Below the pieces are notes generated by a model. The model did not search any database, was not told the origin of the DNA, and was given only the letters and a program-made list of their open reading frames with translations. Both the position numbers and the translations under genes were made by a program. Shown here one piece after another: positions 47,726-59,600 of a stretch of 64,000 bases of DNA. The number at the start of each line of letters is the position of its first letter. Position 1 is the first letter of the stretch. The DNA comes from Isoetes taiwanensis (Eukaryota > Streptophyta > Lycopodiopsida > Isoetales > Isoetaceae). The stretch lies in NCBI GenBank assembly GCA_021234155.1, contig JAJEKV010000060.1:808001-872000 (forward strand), written 5' to 3'.

Positions 47726-50387
47726 TCAAACTCTGACATTGTTTCTAGAATTCTGAGAGCATCCCTCGGTAATCTTGATCGGCCTACAATGATCCTTTAG
47801 AATGTTAGAGAAATCATCAACCATTGCCACATCCTTAAGTCTTGGCGGGGAATTGGTCCAATACATAATCATCGCATCCAAATTAAAGCCTGGAATCAAA
47901 AAGAGATGTGAAAGGTGGAGAGGCAAATGTTTTATGAATGCTATCATCCAACAATATGCAATTGCCCCTCATATTGTGGGTATTCACTAAGCTGCCGCAG
48001 ATAAAGGTTTTAAGTACAATGGTTTTCAGATCGGATGGGCCACTTGAAAGGCATCTCTAAGCAATGGGGTCTGATCCCAAATAAATACAAAGTCATGCCT
48101 AATAACGGTGCTATGACATCCACAACTTCATTTACATTAACCTTGTTCATGGATGACCAAATTGCTATGTCAAAGTGTGCCATTTCTTTGCCGCAGAAAT
48201 TCCGTGCATGAGGCCTTAAAACAACCAATTTCTTGCTTGTTTTTGTAATCCACAATCTGGCTGTCCACACGCATGAGGATTGTTCCCTTTTGTATGTACT
48301 CACTAGAACACCATTCACATCTAAAATAAGAAGTTTCCTCTTCAAAGAGGACTTTGCTGTACACCTATCATTCAAAAAATAAAACCAACTCAAGCACAAA
48401 CACAAACAGAAATTTAAAATACTAAATTAATAATAACCTGTCAACATTTTGATCAACCATTTGTTCAACATTTTGGTCTTGAAATACAATTGTACCTGAA
48501 CATTCAAACATCTATAGTTAAATCAAAGATTTTATAGACAAATCTGAATTGCCTCTTAAAACCTCCATAATTGCATTCATTTTGGTACCTGTGTCTTCCT
48601 TTTCTGGCCCTTCCTTTTCTGTTTCTGCCTTTTCTAGTTTTTCATTTTCTGTAATTGTTTCAACCTCAACTTCTTTTTTCTGATTCCAGCTCATTTTGCC
48701 AATGCCCTCCTTCTAAAATTGTACTTCCTGCCTTCTTGACCTGTGTTCTTTGCCTTTTTAATGTTTTTTCCCTTCTTTGTTGCAACCTCTCCATCTTTCC
48801 TTTTCCTTTTGTTGGCTGCTTTCTTCTCTTTCGAAGGGGTAATTTGTACATCCTTACTACATCCTACACCATCCTGTTCAACAAGGTTTCATCCTGCTCA
48901 CTTGCATATCCCGATTGGATGCTTTTCTAGCCCTTTGCCTTAAGCGCTTTTAGGACTACACAATGCATCTTTCGGCACTTTTTTCAATTCGGAAGGTGGC
49001 ACATAGTCTTGATGAGCGAGAAGAGGACCTACCAATTGAATCAAGTTGATTTGTAGGTATATCTACTGTAGGCATATCAACTATTTTATTTCCCTGGCTT
49101 TTTGTCACATGCATGCCAAGCTCAAGAAATAAATCTGGATGAATTACACCCCCACATACCTTGCATTTACCTTCCTTCAACAAGGCTGCACAAGCCACAT
49201 GGTACTCATGATCACAACTTAAAATCAAAGACAATTTGTACCTATCATGAAAAAGTAGGTCACAAGCACAGCAAGCACCAAAGTTGCAGATTCCTGGTAG
49301 TCTTCTGCTGATAGTGTTGATGCTTTGAATGGATTAAAACTTATATTCTTCAATTCTGTAAGATTACAAAGATTAGCTCTGAGTTCTGAAATTCTGGCCT
49401 CTTTCTCTTTGATCTCCAATTCCAAGGTATTCTTCCTCGAGCTGCTCCCTTCTGTATCTGGAGACTTGAAAAGGTTTTTAACTCGGTTCCGGTAATATGT
49501 CTCCATTTGTAGTGTCATCTCCAATTCCTTCCTCAGATCAGAATCCTCCCCTTAACTTCGGATATTGTGGTCTTCAAAGCCTCAACTTTCTTCATGCTCT
49601 CTTCAAGTTCCCACCTTTGAATTTTTCATTAGACTTAGCCTCTCAAGTACTAAACTAACCTCAATTTCATGCACCTCTTCTAACATGCTTGCCCTTTCAT
49701 TCTCAAGCTTATTTCTGACTTCCTTAATCAATTCAAAGTTCTCTTTTAAAGCAGAGTGGTCTAATTTTTGAACTTTCTAAGCAAGTAACTTTGCTAGAAG
49801 TGGCAACTTGGACATCCTTTCCTCTACTAGACCTGCAATTTCTATACTTCATAACTTGAGCCCCACAAGAGGCCCAATTGATCTTGTGCTTTGCAGGGTT
49901 TGAAATGGCAGTATCACAATTTTCCCATGCAAAAGCATAAGCCACCTGCTTTCTCACTTCATTGTTTGGCATAGTTTCCTTCCGATATAATTTTTTCAAC
50001 AATCGTCCAATTTTTTCGAACCGAGGCTGGATCATGGAAACTTTCATCTTATTGCTTGGGCCTTCTTGCCAAAACCGAGGCCCATTGTGCATCTGTTACA
50101 TTATCTTCCAACCATTTTACTTTCAAAGCGGGCTGCAATCCTTCACCGTAAAGTCCATGAATGTCTATGAAATCTTGCTTTCGGTCACCGCCCGGCCATT
50201 GTAAATTGAACGGATCAAAGGATTGTGTGACGGAATTGGTGATCAAGGAAGAGGATTTGGAAACAGGGGATTCGAAATTGGGGCAGAATAAAGAAAGGGC
50301 GCGCGGGAAACGAGGCAAATGATGTCCTCTGAAAAAAAACTGACTGCTCGAATTTAGGTGCTTTAAGTGCTTGGTGCCTTCGCGCAT
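47726..50387 (-). pseudogene. Second gene of the TIR transposon: coiled coil, RING, Lys-rich, FCP1/NIF-like phosphatase
   Basis: Minus-strand blocks in order. The start MREGTKHLKHLN is at 50387, touching the right TIR. An N-terminal unknown domain (KWLEDNVTDAQWASVLARR; FEKIGRLLKKLYRKETM) spans about 49850-50160. Coiled-coil stretches lie at 49330-49720. A RING-H2-like finger reads CCAC, then CDHEYHVACAALLKEGKCKVC (about 49150-49290). A Lys-rich, NLS-like segment lies at about 48720-48850. The HAD domain includes KRKLLILDVNGVL (about 48320), FDIAIWSSMNKVNVNEVVD (about 48130) and GNCILLDDSIHKTF (about 47950). The first HAD Asp is kept; the second position is Asn, as in many plant NIF-like proteins. 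The blocks lie in different frames because of introns or frameshifts. Nothing shows its role; capture of host ubiquitin-ligase and phosphatase parts is inference. Confidence 0.6.
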
Positions 50388-50416
50388 TTTGGGGTACCAC
50401 TATCAAATTTACACCC
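50387..50416 (-). repeat. Right TIR, 30 bp
   Basis: Exact reverse complement of 43782-43811. Followed by ATCA. Confidence 0.95.
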
Positions 50417-50778
50417 ATCATAGAACCATATGAATCAAAATAATAGAATATCACATAAATCTAACCTAAACATACATAGTTAGGGTTCATTAGTCAGTTC
50501 TTGGCATCTATGGGTTACATAGGGACAAGAATGGCTAATAGCTGATCTAAGAATCAAACAAGGTAGGTCGCATCTACCGGATCCTTGGCTCCCGGGCATT
50601 CCTCCTTTGAAAGCGTCCATGGCAGTGATCAAAGCAGCTGCTGGCAGACTCGAGGTTGTTGATGGCGACTTGGGCGCGAATCCCAATGCAACTGAGACGT
50701 TTGCTGTTGGAGGGCGATTTGTTGTTGCTAGGTGCTGATCACGAGGTAGCGAAAAGGGGTGCGCTTTGGGGTAGCCCC

Positions 50779-50785
50779 TTTTATA
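50779..50785 (-). promoter_or_regulatory. TATA box of the probable LTR
   Basis: Minus TATAAAAGGGG within the LTR, the usual core-promoter form. Confidence 0.5.
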
Positions 50786-50938
50786 GAAAGGGTACTTTTT
50801 AGGGTACTCTTTTAGGGTTGGGAATGAAAGGTATAGGGTTGTGCCATGTGGCAGTCAGCTTAATATATTCGCATGTTGCAATATGTGTATATTGGGGTCT
50901 AGAGGATGCCGCCATGGGAAATCTATACCAGCTAACGT

Positions 50939-50964
50939 GTACATGTCGTACATACGACATGTAC
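50939..50964. repeat. Palindrome with 12-bp arms in the LTR
   Basis: GTACATGTCGTA and its reverse complement are separated by CA. Placed upstream of the TATA box, it could be a regulatory site of the LTR. Confidence 0.8.
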
Positions 50965-51709
50965 TAATGACGTGGCGAGTATAATATACATATTTATACC
51001 ATATATTATCCTGAAACATCACATTCTTCCCTCCCTTGAATTGATGATGTCCGCGCATCATAGGTCTCCCCCCCTTGAACCCTACATCATCCCTGCAAGA
51101 ATATATTCATAGGCATACGTCTTAAGTAATATTTAGACATTATTACTTAGTTATATCATACTTCAAATTTAATTGTCAAATGATATAGTAATCAAATCAA
51201 TAACAAGGCATTTTAATTGCCTTCGACTAGGACATAATAATTATAACAAATGTTTTCACACGAGAGTTTGTCCTAGGCTAACTATTCCCTTGTGGCTTAT
51301 GAACACATCATTGCTTGCCACAAATCTTGTCATGCGACTCCTTGTCCATTCCTCGAGTTCATTGGCCTACAAGTCACACTTGTTAGCTTATTTTTAATTT
51401 GATAAAGTTGGTTTATAGGGGACCATCCATTTAATTATATTAACTAGATGTATGCATGACTAATCTCCCGGCGTAGGAAGAGAATGCTTCTTCCATCGTG
51501 GCCGTGGAGACAGCACCCTATCATGCCTAAGACTAAGATGATGTCTAATGCCTACACCTTTCGTCATCCGTGGCATAGGGGGTGCTTGTTCCCTATACTG
51601 GCTATAGACTAGGGTGTTTTTCTATCATGCATGGTCCTATATGGCCTATTATCTCTCAAGGTTGTCTACTTCTGTAGCGTCGGAAGTAGACTGTTAATCA
51701 ATCGTCCAC

Positions 51710-53280
51710 TCACCTATGGTGTCGGTGTCGTCTAATTCGATGATGAACCATCTCTTGCATTGCTCCTAGAATTGTGGGTACTGCTTCTCCAGATCTGTTT
51801 GTAGTACGCAGGTAGCATCTTCCACAGGTAAGTGTGTCCACTTGACTAAGTATTGGGTATTGAGACATTCTTGTCTTCTTAAATGCTCTTTGAAGAAGAA
51901 CTTCCAGAACAATCTCAAGTTGTTCATCGGTTAATTGCAACAAGGTCGGAGTATCTAATACTTCCTCCGGATTCAGAATGTGCTTCTTCAGAAGACTTAA
52001 GTGGAAAAAAACATTATGGATTTTGAGACGGGCCGGTAATTCCAATTTGTAGGCTTAGTCTCCTACTCTTTTGATTATTTTAAATGGCCTTACCCATCTT
52101 GGAGCAAGCTTCTTGCATGTGCCGATGCGAATGGATTGTATCAAGTATCTGGTTTGAGGCATTGATAGCCATAATTGATCATGAAGAGGGACTAAGCAAA
52201 TTCAACTAAGTGGAGATAGACACCCCATTTTGACTGCTTATTCCACACCTATGTCCTCAACGTATCTTCCAAGATGTGATTAGTGCGCTCCATCTGCCCA
52301 TCCGTTCGGGGATGATATGCCGAATTCATGGAGAGCTTGGTGCCAATCGTAGTGAACAAGTCTTGCCAAAAGGCAGTCATGAACTTGGGGTCCCTATTGG
52401 AGATGATCTTTCTTGGCATTCCATGAAGTCTAAAAATCTTCTTAGCGAAATGCGCTGCCGTATCCAAAGCTGTATCGGTAGTTTTACATGGCACAAAGTG
52501 AGCCATTTTGGACAACTTGTCCACTACTACCATTAAGGCATCATGCTGTCGTTGTGTTCTTGGCAGCCCTATTATGAAGTCCATGCTCACCACTTTCCAT
52601 TTGGCATTTGGAACTGGCAACAGTTGCAAGACTCCAGGAATTCGAAGTTGCTCTGCTTTCATCTACTGACATATCTGGCACTCTCGAATATACCTTGCAA
52701 TTTGCTTCTTCATGCCTGGCCAATAGTAACTACTTCTGATTTTGTAGTATATCTTCATAGAACCTGTGTGGTCGACAATTGGATTGTTATGCGTGTCGTG
52801 GAGTATCAACTTCTTGACTCTCGATGACTCAGGTACGTATAACTTATTGTTATGATATAGGAGTTTACCCTCTTTCTTATAGTTCTTGAAAGTCTCTCTT
52901 TCTTTATCTGTTCTTGCCTCTTTAGAGAGGCTTACCCATACTTCTTGGAAGTCTTTATCTGTCGGCAAGGTCTCCTCAATCTTCTTGCCAAACTCATCGG
53001 CGAGTGTTGATATGGGATTACAATGGACTCTTGTAGTGAGGGAATGCCTTGAAAGTGCATCAGCAACCACATTAAACTTACCTAGTTTGCATATGATTTC
53101 GAAATTATACTCTTCCAGGAACTCCGTCCATCTTCTCTGCCTCAAATTAAGGTGTGGTTGGGTGAAAATGTACTGGAGACTTTGATGGTCTGTATCTAAT
53201 TGCAATCTTCTTCCCAATAGATTGTGTTTCTATTCCTCAGTCAGTAATGGTCAAAAGTGGCCCACTTTTTTTCAAGTACA
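51710..53280 (-). pseudogene. Ty3/gypsy chromovirus pol remnant: RNase H, integrase, chromodomain
   Basis: The minus reading runs downward. The end of RT/RNase H is GRRLQLDTDHQSLQYIF with the family ADALSR motif (about 53080-53215). Next is the integrase zinc-binding region and HIEC-like end ARYIRECQIC. The integrase core follows with WKVVSMDFIIGLPRT (first Asp), DRDPKF-like SNRDPKFMTAFWQDLF (second Asp), and NSAYHPRTDGQMERTNHILE (Glu). Then LHNVFFHLSLLKKH-type linker and a chromodomain-like QYLVKWTHLPVEDAT near 51830. Stops occur between blocks, and gag and most of RT are missing. This element integrated DNA copies of its RNA; the copy is dead. Confidence 0.88.
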
Positions 53281-54135
53281 AACTACGTCTGCTTAATGAA
53301 CCTGAGCTTGCCAAGATGTTTCCAATGTTGAGGCTCTCGCTCATTACAAGTCTAGGCATACTTTTGTCTCTACCTCCCCAACTGCTCCTATCCCATGTCA
53401 CATAGCATCCACTTCACTTGAATGTCGTGTTGTATCATCTTCTTCCTCATCTGCCTTTGCACTAGTTAATCCGTCAGTATTACCAGCCTTTGTGCCTTCT
53501 TCTCAAGCTATTTCTGCACCATTGCCTTCTTCTCATTCTCATTCTCATTCTAATGTATCTCCGTCTCAGTCATATCAGTAGACCCTCTTAATGAGGATCA
53601 ACACTCTCATCTTCAGCGCATTGCTCCTAAGCAAGAATTATTGGAAGAAGGATGGTCTACTCCACGCCTGAAGAAGCTTGCACGTTGCAAAAATAACTCG
53701 GCTCTTCAATCTGCATTAGTTCACTCTGTAGCTCCAATATCCGCTACGATTGTTACAGTGGATGTCCCTGATTCAGTGACATTGAGGCACCAAGGAGCTG
53801 ATCAAGTTGTTGTTAATGATTCTATGGATGTGGAAGTTCGACCTGGTCAAAGTAACTTTTCTAAAAATATGACTATATATTATTTTTCTCTTTGTAGGAT
53901 AGAAAAATAGTGTGAATTGCATTATATTGTCATGCTTAGACGGGTGGCCCTGCTTAGTTGGATCTAATTATCCACTGGGTTTTTTATTCCTGTTTCTGCA
54001 TTGTATCCTGTATTATGATGGAGTGTTATTAATCAAGTTTGATGTCCTTCAAAAAAAAAAAAATATTGTAAAGAAACAAATTAATCATTTGATGTTCCAA
54101 ACTATTGGCTTTCCATTTTCTTTTTGTGTTTGCAG
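53281..54135 (+). other. Ser/Pro-rich low-complexity frame and intron-like sequence
   Basis: A plus frame near 53330-53580 is rich in Ser, Thr and Pro (SSSSSSAFALVNPSVLPAF). A further ORF lies at 53641-53910. This composition is common between integrase and RT of Ty1/copia elements, but no catalytic motif confirms it. The part just before 54136 ends in a good 3' splice site. Confidence 0.3.
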
Positions 54136-54370
54136 GGTATTGGAAAGGATTTGGAACAAGCTGCTGAAGCTTATGCTCGTGCTCATTTGCAACAAAATGC
54201 ATAGGTCCTGTTTAAATTGGGACATGTGAGCATGGGCTTGGTCTGCCTATAGATTATCATTTAGCCAAACGGATGATGAAGCTATTGAGACAGATCCAGC
54301 CACAGGAGTGCCAGTTTCCTTAGCTCTATTGGGTCTTTGGCTTCATCAGCATTATCATTAAAATAGTTGT
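54136..54370 (+). pseudogene. HRD3/SEL1L exon fragment (Sel1-like repeats)
   Basis: After an acceptor TTTGTGTTTGCAG the sequence reads GIGKDLEQAAEAYARAHLQQ. With stops and one frame change it continues as VLFKLGH, GLPIDYHLAKRMM, then ETDPATGVPVSLALLGLWLH. This is the Sel1-repeat pattern near the C-terminus of HRD3/SEL1L, the ER membrane partner of the HRD1 ubiquitin ligase that selects misfolded proteins for degradation. An in-frame TAG and the frameshift make this copy non-functional as read. No other HRD3 exon was recognised nearby. Confidence 0.65.
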
Positions 54371-55166
54371 TTGGTAACTATACTTCTGCTTTACATTATG
54401 ATTTAAGTCTTTGAACATGTGAACGCTATTGATATGCTTCTTAAGTGGACATTAAAGAACAAAAGAAGCTGGTTCAGACGATCATTTTTCTAGTCCATTG
54501 ACCTATTTGCCAAGTAATTTTTCTCATGACAATTTGTAGCATGAAAGGTCGGTATTTATGTTGTACTTCAGGCCCCCACAACAATTTTGAAATTTTGCTT
54601 TTAACTTGCTTGGTAACGAGGATGATGAATATGAAAAGCCTCGTAACAATTCTACTAGATCATATTGTAGGCGTATCTCAGTCTTAGTTGAGCTACTTAT
54701 TGCAATGAACAACATAAGTTAGCTACTTGCATAAGCCTATGGTATGGATGGTACTCCATGCACATCTATTTCTATACTGTTGAAACTTTGACTAATTTGA
54801 TCACCTTTTGGCAACAACTTGTTGTTCGACTTTCTATACATGAATTCCAAGCATGTCATTGCAATTTGCTATGCCAGCAGTCGCAGCACTAAGTTTAAAT
54901 GATTATCACAATAATAAAACATCAATTCGAATATGGGGAGAATATAAATCCGAACCGAGTACTTCTGTAGTGCAACTAACTCTAATGATAGTTTTCACTA
55001 AATCTTGAAATCTAGGGTAAATCCAACAGTTTCCACGAGTAGTTATGTTCAATTTGCACATTAGCATCCTTTTTCTCACATAAAAAATAGCATTTCAGAG
55101 GTGTAAATAGATTGCAGCAGGGATCCCAGGCATTTTTAACATTGCAGAGCAAACTGCTGGGGCTTA
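54371..55166. other. AT-rich stretch, no gene recognised
   Basis: No recognised frame or repeat. It may be remaining intron or 3' sequence of the HRD3-like fragment. Confidence 0.4.
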
Positions 55167-55239
55167 TGACACATCAAAAACGATGCCCACATCCTCCTTA
55201 AAATACCCCCTTTTGGAAATGGGGAATTGACGAACAAAG

Positions 55240-55920
55240 GATAATTTCCTGTGGAGAAGGGGATTCTAGTTCTATGTTAGGGGTACTGAGGGAGTAACAG
55301 GGGGATTGCAATTTCGAACATGGGGATTTCTTTGTAAAAAATGAAGAATGGGGATGAGGAAAAATGGGGTAGTCGGGGGGTACTAGAGGTAATGGGGGAG
55401 TAATAAGGGGATTGCAATTTAGAACATGGGGATTTCTTAAAAAAAATGAAGAATGGGGGATGAGGAGAAATGGGGTAGTCATGGTTAGTAGGGGTAATGA
55501 GGGAGTAAAGGGGGATTGAAATTTAGAAAATGGGGATTTTCTATAGAAAATGAAGAATGGAGGATGAGGAGAAATGGGGTGTCCGAGGGGGTACTATGGG
55601 TAATTGAGGGAGTAATAGGGGGATTGCAATTTAGAACATGGGGATTTCTAAAAAAAAATGGAGAATGGAGGATGACGAGAAATAGGGTAGTCATGGTTAG
55701 TAGGGGTAATGAGGGAGTAATGGGGGATTGTAATTTAGAACATGGGGATGTCTATTAAAAAAATGAAGAATGGGGGATAACGAGAAATGGGCTAGTCAGG
55801 GTTAATAGGGGTAACGAGGGAATAATGGGGGATGGCAATTTAGAACGTGGGATGAGAAGAAATGGGGTAGTAGGTTTAGTAGGAGTAATGGTGGCATAAT
55901 GGAGGGATTGCATTTTTCTT
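55240..55920 (+). repeat. ~106-bp tandem array near the left end of the CACTA-like element
   Basis: Six units start with GGGGATTGCAATTT or a variant near 55300, 55407, 55510, 55618, 55725 and 55828. Each includes GAACATGGGGAT, AATGAAGAATGG and GAGAAATGGGGTAG. Open frames in it follow the repeat. Confidence 0.88.
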
Positions 55921-58849
55921 TTTCTTTATCCTTCTATTCTCAAACAATTTGTTGTTCTTAATTGCTAGATTGGTTTTGAGAAGTTAATGACTATGTATGT
56001 GAAGGTCATTTTGTAACATTCTAGAGTGCCCTAGACCTTTGTGCAATATAAGGACCATCGGCCTCTCTCCCATGAAGAGGGTTTTGGCAGAAAGGTTTCT
56101 TAGTCGTCCATCATTTATTTGGATGTTTTGAAATTCTTTTTGCGCTTGGACCTTGGCATCTCATCTCCACAGGGGGACTTTTGGGAAAAGGTGGAAGGCC
56201 GGAATATATGTATAAAACTGGCATTGCTTGAAAAGAAATGTTAAAAAGAATAAATATCTCTTTTGTAATTAAATAATTAAGATAATTATATGGGCTTGTT
56301 CCTGGAGAAGGGACTAGCCTAGGAATTAGTTGATAAGTGCTATAGGCGATTGCAGTTAGGAACCATATGAATTTTGAATTTTTTGGAAAAGGCGTAATTA
56401 TAAGAATCCACTTTAATGCGCTAAATAAATCTCTTAGCTACGGAAAGTGGTTTTAATATGAAATCGATTAAAACCTTAGCTAAAGGGGCCTTAATTAGAT
56501 AATGTTTGGAGGGTGCCAAGATGAGGCAAAGGCACGCCATCAATTATGACATAATTATGGAGTTAGCTAATATGACTTGGATGGATTGCGCCATGGGCAA
56601 CCTTGGAGCAAGTAAACTACATATAGAAAAACAACCCTCCATCTTTTTATTTTCAAACAATTTGTTAATTTCTAATTGCTATGTTGGTTTTGAGAGGCAC
56701 TATACCAAGGGATTTTAGAACATTCTAGAATAAGGGTGTTGTGCCTTCTATTTTTTTTTTAATGTTGTGCCTTCTATTTTTTTTTTCTATTTAAGCCATT
56801 TTCTTAGAGCAAGCTCGAGTTTATTTCTCGCTTTTTGCGAATAGGTTTTGTCGTCGAGTGTTCCGGCAGTCCATTCTTAAGAGCGCATGGCGATTATCGT
56901 ATTGTTTCTATGATGTGGCTTTGTCCTTCCTTAACCTTGTGGTAGTACCGTTCGACCGGACTTCTGTTTTGGAAGGGCATCTTTTAAGAACACCGGATCT
57001 TAATGAGAAGCAGTGCGAACTCCAGAGTTTTCCATTCTTTTCATATATTTGGAGATTAGGTGGGTATGACATGCATTTCTATGGCTAAATTCAATTATGG
57101 AAGTCGTTCTCAACATTTCTCGATACAAAAATAGTTGCCCATATCCGAGATGGCGAATTTGTGTTGCCCGGTGTTTTATGGCGAGATCGATAGAAGATCT
57201 GGCTAGATGCCTTACAAATCGACTAGATGCCGGGCATATAAGAATTTGTCGCTTTAATTTTCTCGTTGGCATACATGATTTGTCTATTATGGCTTATTTC
57301 GCAAGGCCATGGCGATAAAAGGGTTATTGGATAATTTGGATGCAAGACCCGTAATTCTGATTCGAATTGATGCTTCAAATACATGGAAGGCACCGTGCCA
57401 GGTTTGATCTTTTTTTCTAGCATTAAACTAGGTTCTATATATTTAACGATTCTGGAAGAGTTACTATGTTGCATGTTTAAAATTACACTGGTAACTTAGG
57501 GCAGTGGGAACCATCACTGCAGATGCATTGCTCATCCTTTAGATCCTACATAGCTGCTTTTCTCAAGTTGGGCAAGTTCCAATGTCTCTTTCTGTACAGC
57601 ACTGAGTTACAGATGGTTTAGACCAGACACCTCTGGCAGTTCTGCTTAGTACAGTCCTAACAAATCTGGTCCTTGCACGTGTTGTACAGGCTTAGTTAAC
57701 AAGGTATACAAGTTATTTGTATTGAAAAATCTCTTTGCCTGAGGCCCATTTATTCTGCATGCCATGGCCATCTAGTTTGCAACCATAACTAAATTATTCT
57801 GGAATCCTGCTTTGCATCCTCTCTTCTTTGGCCACATCATGCAAGCGTGTTCTCGCTTTTAATTTGTTCCTCTTTGTTGTTGCACAATAGATCTTGGCAC
57901 GTAGATCTTGATAGTTAATTGTTTTATGCTAAGATCGAGAGTTCATTTCATGCAGTTGTAGTGCTCATGGGCTGGCCTTATTTCTTTGCAATAGGAGCCA
58001 TTATAATTTATTAGCATGCCATTTAATGCATTTGATTTAGCAAACAAAAGGCTGGGCTCTAACGTAATAATGGCAAACCTCAAATTTTGGATTCACTGTG
58101 GTTCCTTCTTTCTATGCACTTTGTTTCTTCCTTTTACAATCCTTTGTTGCATGCGGTATGCATACTTTTGCAATGTGCATCTTAGAAGTTTTAGCAGTTT
58201 AATTATACTTTGGTTTATGGCTTAAATTGCAATCACTATTCACATTCGAAAGTATGTATTGAAACTGAAGCTAAACTTCGTGTGAGCGCGAGCAAATTGG
58301 TTCAATCAAGAGACTTTCTTTGGGATTTGCAAATTCGACCGAAAAGTCTTAAACTTCGAAAAGTATAGTAATTTTCGATCCTTATTCCCAATTGTGAGCT
58401 CAAGCCGCTCTGCTCTAATTTGCAGGTCAATATCTGATACTAGTTTCAGATGCTGCAATTTGCTTTTAAATATCCGTTCAAATGTTCACACAACAGTGGG
58501 ATGCACAACATTGGATTTGCAACTCCATTTGGAGTTACAATTTGCACATTTTTGTTACAGCCATTGCCAAACAATAGGCATTCATCTTATTTCCACATCC
58601 AACGTAACAGGTCCTTGGGTCAGCTTTAACGCATACTTGATTTGTCTAGCAATAAATAAGGAAGATGAAATCTTTGGTAAAGTGAGAAATTGTTAGGTAT
58701 ATATGATGTTATAGCGTTAAGCAAATGAGAAGTGAATCTTGGTAACAATAGGTATTAGTCGAGAAACAGATCTTACAAGTTATAGACATTGACAACATGC
58801 CGTGATAAGAGGATGCCATGATAAGAGGATACTAGTCTATTAAATACAA

Positions 58850-59600
58850 AGGCGGGGTTGCAGAAATAGGGAACATGCTAAAACATTGCATATGGAAATG
58901 GGGGATTGTTTAATATGGAAACGGGGAACACATTGCATGTAGAAACAGTACAACTGAAAGAATTTTTTATATGAGAGTATATATCACAAAGGGGGATTGT
59001 TATCATAATGTATGAACATTGGTTGTTTTAAAGGGGTACGCATAACATTGGTTGTTTTAAAGGGGTACGCATATATGCAATGGGGTACAAATGAAGAAAT
59101 TTTTGAGTAAGGGGATATCAAATTACAAAATCATAAAGGCAGATTGTTAAGGAAAGGGGTATGAGTAGTGGTTGCATGAAATAAGGAAAGGGGTATGAGT
59201 AGTGGTTGCATGAAATGGGGTACGATTATTGCATATGTAGAAATGGTGTACAAATGGAGAAAATTTTGAGTAAGGGGATATGAAACTACAAAATCATAAA
59301 AGGGGGATTGTTGAGGAAAGGGGTATAAATATTAGTTGCACGAAATGGGGTATAAATATTGCATATCTCGAAATGGGGTATAAATGAAGAAATTTTCGAG
59401 TAAGGGGATATTAAATTACAAAATCATAAAGGGGGATTGTTGCTAGAAAAGGATATGGGGTATGAACATTGCATATGGCAATGGGGGATATAAAAAAAAA
59501 ACTTCAAATAAGAGGATACTAATCTACAAAATCACAAAGGGGGGAATGTGGCCAAATACCCCGTTTCTAAAAATCATTGCTATTCCACGAAAAGGGGGAT
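58850..59600 (+). repeat. ~115-bp tandem array near the right end of the CACTA-like element
   Basis: Units share GGGGTA(C/T), AAATGAAGAAATTTT, GAGTAAGGGGATAT, AAATTACAAAATCATAAA and GGGGATTGTT. Spacing is about 100-130 bp, with a local duplication near 59150-59210. The G-rich words resemble the left array but the units are not the same. Confidence 0.82.

Larger units (their letters stand above)
43782..50416 (+). mobile_element. 6.6-kb autonomous-type TIR DNA transposon (Sola-like, tentative) with a second gene
   Basis: Perfect 30-bp terminal inverted repeats start GGGTGTAAATTTG (43782-43811 and 50387-50416). They are flanked by the 4-bp duplication ATCA (43778-43781 and 50417-50420). A plus-strand intron-bearing transposase fills the left half. 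A converging minus-strand gene fills the right half. The 4-bp duplication and the transposase motifs fit the Sola group, but related DDE groups are possible. The octamer AAGCACTT recurs just inside both ends and in an internal array. Several frameshifts suggest an old copy or consensus errors. Confidence 0.85.
50421..51060 (-). repeat. Probable Ty3/gypsy LTR (minus), partly defined
   Basis: On the minus strand a G-rich tract (AAGGGGGGGAGACCTA, near 51061-51076) is followed by TGATGCGCGGACATCATC, a plausible LTR start at 51060 with TG. A TATA-like TATAAAA lies at 50779-50785. The pol remnant upstream has the same orientation. The other end was not found; the TIR transposon inserted at 50417 probably splits the LTR. 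The second LTR is not visible. Confidence 0.5.

Noticed and set aside
53330-53910. Ty1/copia integrase-to-RT linker
   Set aside because: Only Ser/Pro-rich composition supports it; no catalytic motif was found, so it is left unassigned.
55198-55758. ORFs on both strands in the 106-bp array
   Set aside because: Frames repeat with the array period and encode no known protein.
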